A stretch of DNA of 64,000 nucleotides from Polytrichum commune. Lineage: Eukaryota; Streptophyta; Polytrichopsida; Polytrichales; Polytrichaceae. Where the stretch lies: positions 26,587,501 through 26,651,500 of the forward strand of contig OX485805.1 of NCBI GenBank assembly GCA_950295325.1, given 5' to 3'. A program made the translations under genes and the position numbers. The notes under the pieces are model-generated. The model saw nothing but the letters and a program-made list of their open reading frames with translations. It had not been told where the DNA came from and ran no database searches. This document shows, one piece after another, positions 61,673 to 64,000 of the stretch (the first letter of the stretch is position 1; each line of letters starts with the position of its first letter).

Positions 61673-64000
61673 ATGGCTATCATAAGAGCTCATGGATCTT
61701 TTGTTCCCTTTATCTTGCCACTCCAAGATGATGGTCATATGAATGTTTCAGAGGATTTACTTAGTTTGAGATTCAACCTCCAGATAGGAACCATGTATTT
61801 AGAGCATGAGATGTACTCTGCAGATGGAGAGGTGTATGAAACGATTTTGGTTCCAAAAAATAGAACTGATGTTGGTTTTATGTGGATCTTAGGACCTGGT
61901 TCATTTAGGGTGATAGGACTTTCTGAGTCTCAGATGCAAGCTTCAACTGTCATTTTGACAAATGAATCCGGTACATCCACAGTTCAAATTCCCTCTATCG
62001 CACCTGTTAAGGTGGAACCCCTTGATGATAGTGTGTTTGTGCTATCAGATTCAGAAGATGACATTTGTCCATCTGTTGATCTTTCAAACACATCGCCATT
62101 TCCATTTAGAAGTGTTCATTCTACTCCTTCCCAACTTCCTATACATGTAGCCAAATCCCCTTGCGGTCTTATGTACAAGAAGGTGGTTCCCCAAATCTCA
62201 CCTTCTCAACGTCCTCCACTACACCCTTCACCTTCATCTACAGGGTTGACTATGGTTGATGCCTTGAAGCTGACAAAGTCAAGAAAAAGATCAAAGTCCG
62301 ATCTTGCATCCATTGATTTTGACAGTATAGATGTTCGTGAAGTCAAGTACTTACCATCTTCTTTTAATGGTGATGTTTTGTTTCTCTTGCCTCCTGTGGC
62401 ACTCAAAGCTCCAAGTACGTATGGTCGCTCAATGGACGGCATGGACAAGATGTGCGACGGTCATCCTTGGTGCACCACCAAAACCACGAATATCTAAAAT
62501 GACTTTGGACTGTCCTTTCGGCGCTCTACTTGTGCTGGTCATCTCCAATGTCATAATGACTACTGTGATTGCATGAATCGCAATGGGGGCCTCCGGAACA
62601 ACACTGAATGGGCCGGTTCAACTCCTATCCCATTTGCTGTGGGTGTTGTTCCCCCTACTAAGTCCACTGTCGAGTGTAAGGTATGTCGGTCCACACCTGT
62701 GTGCATTGCTTTGTGTAATGCTCGAATCATATACATCCACTCCACATCCGTTGGAATGTCCAGGGCTTGCATTCATCTTGGTGTACATGATCACCCTGTG
62801 GCCAATGGCACATGCCGTGAATCATTGGACATGGCATACCAATGCGTTGCAAATGAAGTATTGAAAACACCCACAGCAAAAAATTCAGCCATAGTTATGG
62901 CGGCGAGCAAACAATTCTTGGCCGATTACCTTCTCAAATCTCCCGCAAATGTCGAAGGCCATCACTTGGTTGGTTCATCCCTAGAGGTCGTCATGGACAA
63001 ATTCAGCACTCTTGCGTCTCCAAATTGTCGTAACTTTGTATCTGGATCAAAGCGTTTTTTGCGTAGTGGAATGGGAACTATGGATAGTATTATGGCGCTC
63101 AAAGACCACTCTGCTTTCAAATTCGTCCATGGTAGTCGGTTCCTAGGGCAGTCAAAGGACAAAGTGTTTGTTTTCAAGATGTCTGTAGACCTTCCAGGTA
63201 GTGGTGTGGAGCTTGTGAAGAGGATGCAAGTCGGTGGGGATATGGAGAATTCATGAATTATGTTTGACCATGTCAAACGTTTGAAGGACTGGATGACCAT
63301 GGCTTGCCATGTGTACGACAGTCGATATTGTAAAGTGTTGACTATTGCGTGTTGTGACATGCAATCTGAAGATGGTGCAGCACAAATTCTCTTATGGGAA
63401 AATTTGAATGCTGTCATGGCAGAAAATGGTGTACCATACGTAAACTTCAAAGGGTTTATGGCTGATAGTGCTCAAGCTAATTGGAATGCGGTGAGGGCGA
63501 TTTACGGGGATGGTGATCCAAGTCTACCCATGGTTGCACGTGAGCGTACATGTCTTTTCCATTGGTCCGCAAGCTTGGATAAGGTGACCCAAAAGTATAT
63601 CAAACCATCCTTGCAATTTCAACACAAACAAATATGCAAGGATTACAAAGACACGAAAACAATGGACGACGCTGAGACCAAGTACCATGTGATTCGTTCT
63701 TGGTGGTTGTCATCTGGAGCTGCCTCCGAGGAAGGCATCCTTGGCCTTTCAGAGTGGTTGGGATTTTGGCACTTTCGTTACAGACAATGGGGTGGCCATA
63801 TGCTACTTGTAAGTACATATCAAACTTCATTACTCAATGTAATATATCTTATGTTTTTCTTATCTTTGTCTTTCTGTATTGTTCATAGGATATGAACAAT
63901 AGAAGAGCGTATGGGAATGCCAACATGCAACCTTGCAGAGACTGTACACAACAAACAACAAATAGTTTGGGTCGTTCGACCCAAACCTTGTATGCAGTTT
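61673..64000 (+). pseudogene. MULE-like DDE transposase of the large element (3' end outside the window)
   Basis: One reading frame, broken by two in-frame stops (TAA 62495-62497, TGA 63254-63256), runs from ATG 61673 to a GTAAGT donor after 63808. A second exon starts at 63889 and is open to the window end. Regions in order: an N-terminal part without a known domain (SRKRSKSDL basic patch); a zinc-binding Cys/His segment CAGHLQCHNDYCDC followed by NNTEWAG, then CRSTPVC and HLGVHDHP (WRKY-GCM1-like); the catalytic region with KVLTIACCDMQSEDGAAQ (first D), GFMADSAQANWNAVRAIYGD (second D) and ERTCLFHW (CxxH), as in MULE-type enzymes; exon 2 has QQTTNSLG. The third catalytic E is not assigned. 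KDZ-type transposases also have CxxH and are the main alternative. Confidence 0.7.

Larger units (their letters stand above)
54727..64000. mobile_element. Large two-gene DNA transposon-like element (right end outside the window)
   Basis: The left end is placed at the sharp break of an R copy after GGATTCAAGGGAAT. Just inside is a short direct repeat, CTTATGAGCGGTAACTTATGAG-like (CTTATGAGC twice within 20 bases, about 54746-54767). The element carries a minus-strand multi-exon gene (61150 to 54901) and a divergent plus-strand transposase (from 61673), with palindrome arrays in between. It is at least 9.27 kb. No right terminus or target duplication can be seen. Both genes hold stops, so this copy is probably inactive. 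Confidence 0.7.

Noticed and set aside
1-64000. tRNA, rRNA or other structured RNA genes
   Set aside because: I looked for A/B-box and T-loop-like strings and rRNA signatures and found none I could defend; a covariance-model scan was not possible.

Overview
This is AT-rich, repeat-dominated nuclear DNA of a land plant. The evidence is a TIR-NB-LRR resistance-type gene, a plant-type MORC/GHKL ATPase, V-ATPase subunit B fragments with plant-like introns, a gypsy-type LTR retrotransposon primed by tRNA-Asp, and PIF/Harbinger-like MITEs. The style of the TIR domain and a Tc1-like transposase (unusual in flowering plants) make a fern or bryophyte plausible, but I cannot settle the species. Almost no gene here reads as fully intact; most of the window is mobile DNA and decayed gene pieces.

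Layout. 1-10200: two copies of a long non-coding repeat family (called R here), separated by a truncated gypsy element (5' LTR 2549-4406, PBS, two leader ORFs, gag to 6869). The element is cut off at a (TA)n tract and fused to the second R copy. 10200-18250: more R copies, a V-ATPase subunit B 3' pseudogene (11271-11659), and two MITEs (11700-12223, 15511-15915) with almost the same termini and TTA duplications. 18254-19922: a dead Tc1-like transposase on the minus strand, split by an 810-bp element with 16-bp terminal inverted repeats and an 8-bp target duplication. 20040-24000: R copies. 24000-32110: pieces of an unrecognised, partly coding repeat family (U), a roughly 90-bp minisatellite, and a MORC-type ATPase gene whose 3' part lies upstream of its 5' part. 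32280-35608: a TIR-NB-LRR gene. 36444-38359: a solo LTR of the same gypsy family. 39800-46720: low-information repeats and a copia gag fragment. 46725-54726: R again, including a close copy of 14085-17640 and a second V-ATPase B fragment.

54727 to beyond 64000: the most unusual part. A large mobile element interrupts an R copy at a sharp left junction. It carries two divergent genes. One is a minus-strand, eight-exon gene whose product seems to combine a ParB-like DGNHR motif with a C-terminal N4/N6-type (beta-class) DNA methyltransferase-like fold. The other is a plus-strand transposase with D...D...CxxH motifs of MULE type. The long first intron of the minus-strand gene holds three kinds of perfect-palindrome arrays: a GTTAAC-centred set with 21-bp spacing and a 56-bp perfect palindrome, a 32-bp-period TTTGGGTC/GACCCAAA array, and a 64-bp-period GTTAAC array. 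Both genes carry in-frame stops that single transitions could explain, so this copy is probably dead, but its architecture is readable. I know of no described plant transposon with this combination, though I could not search.
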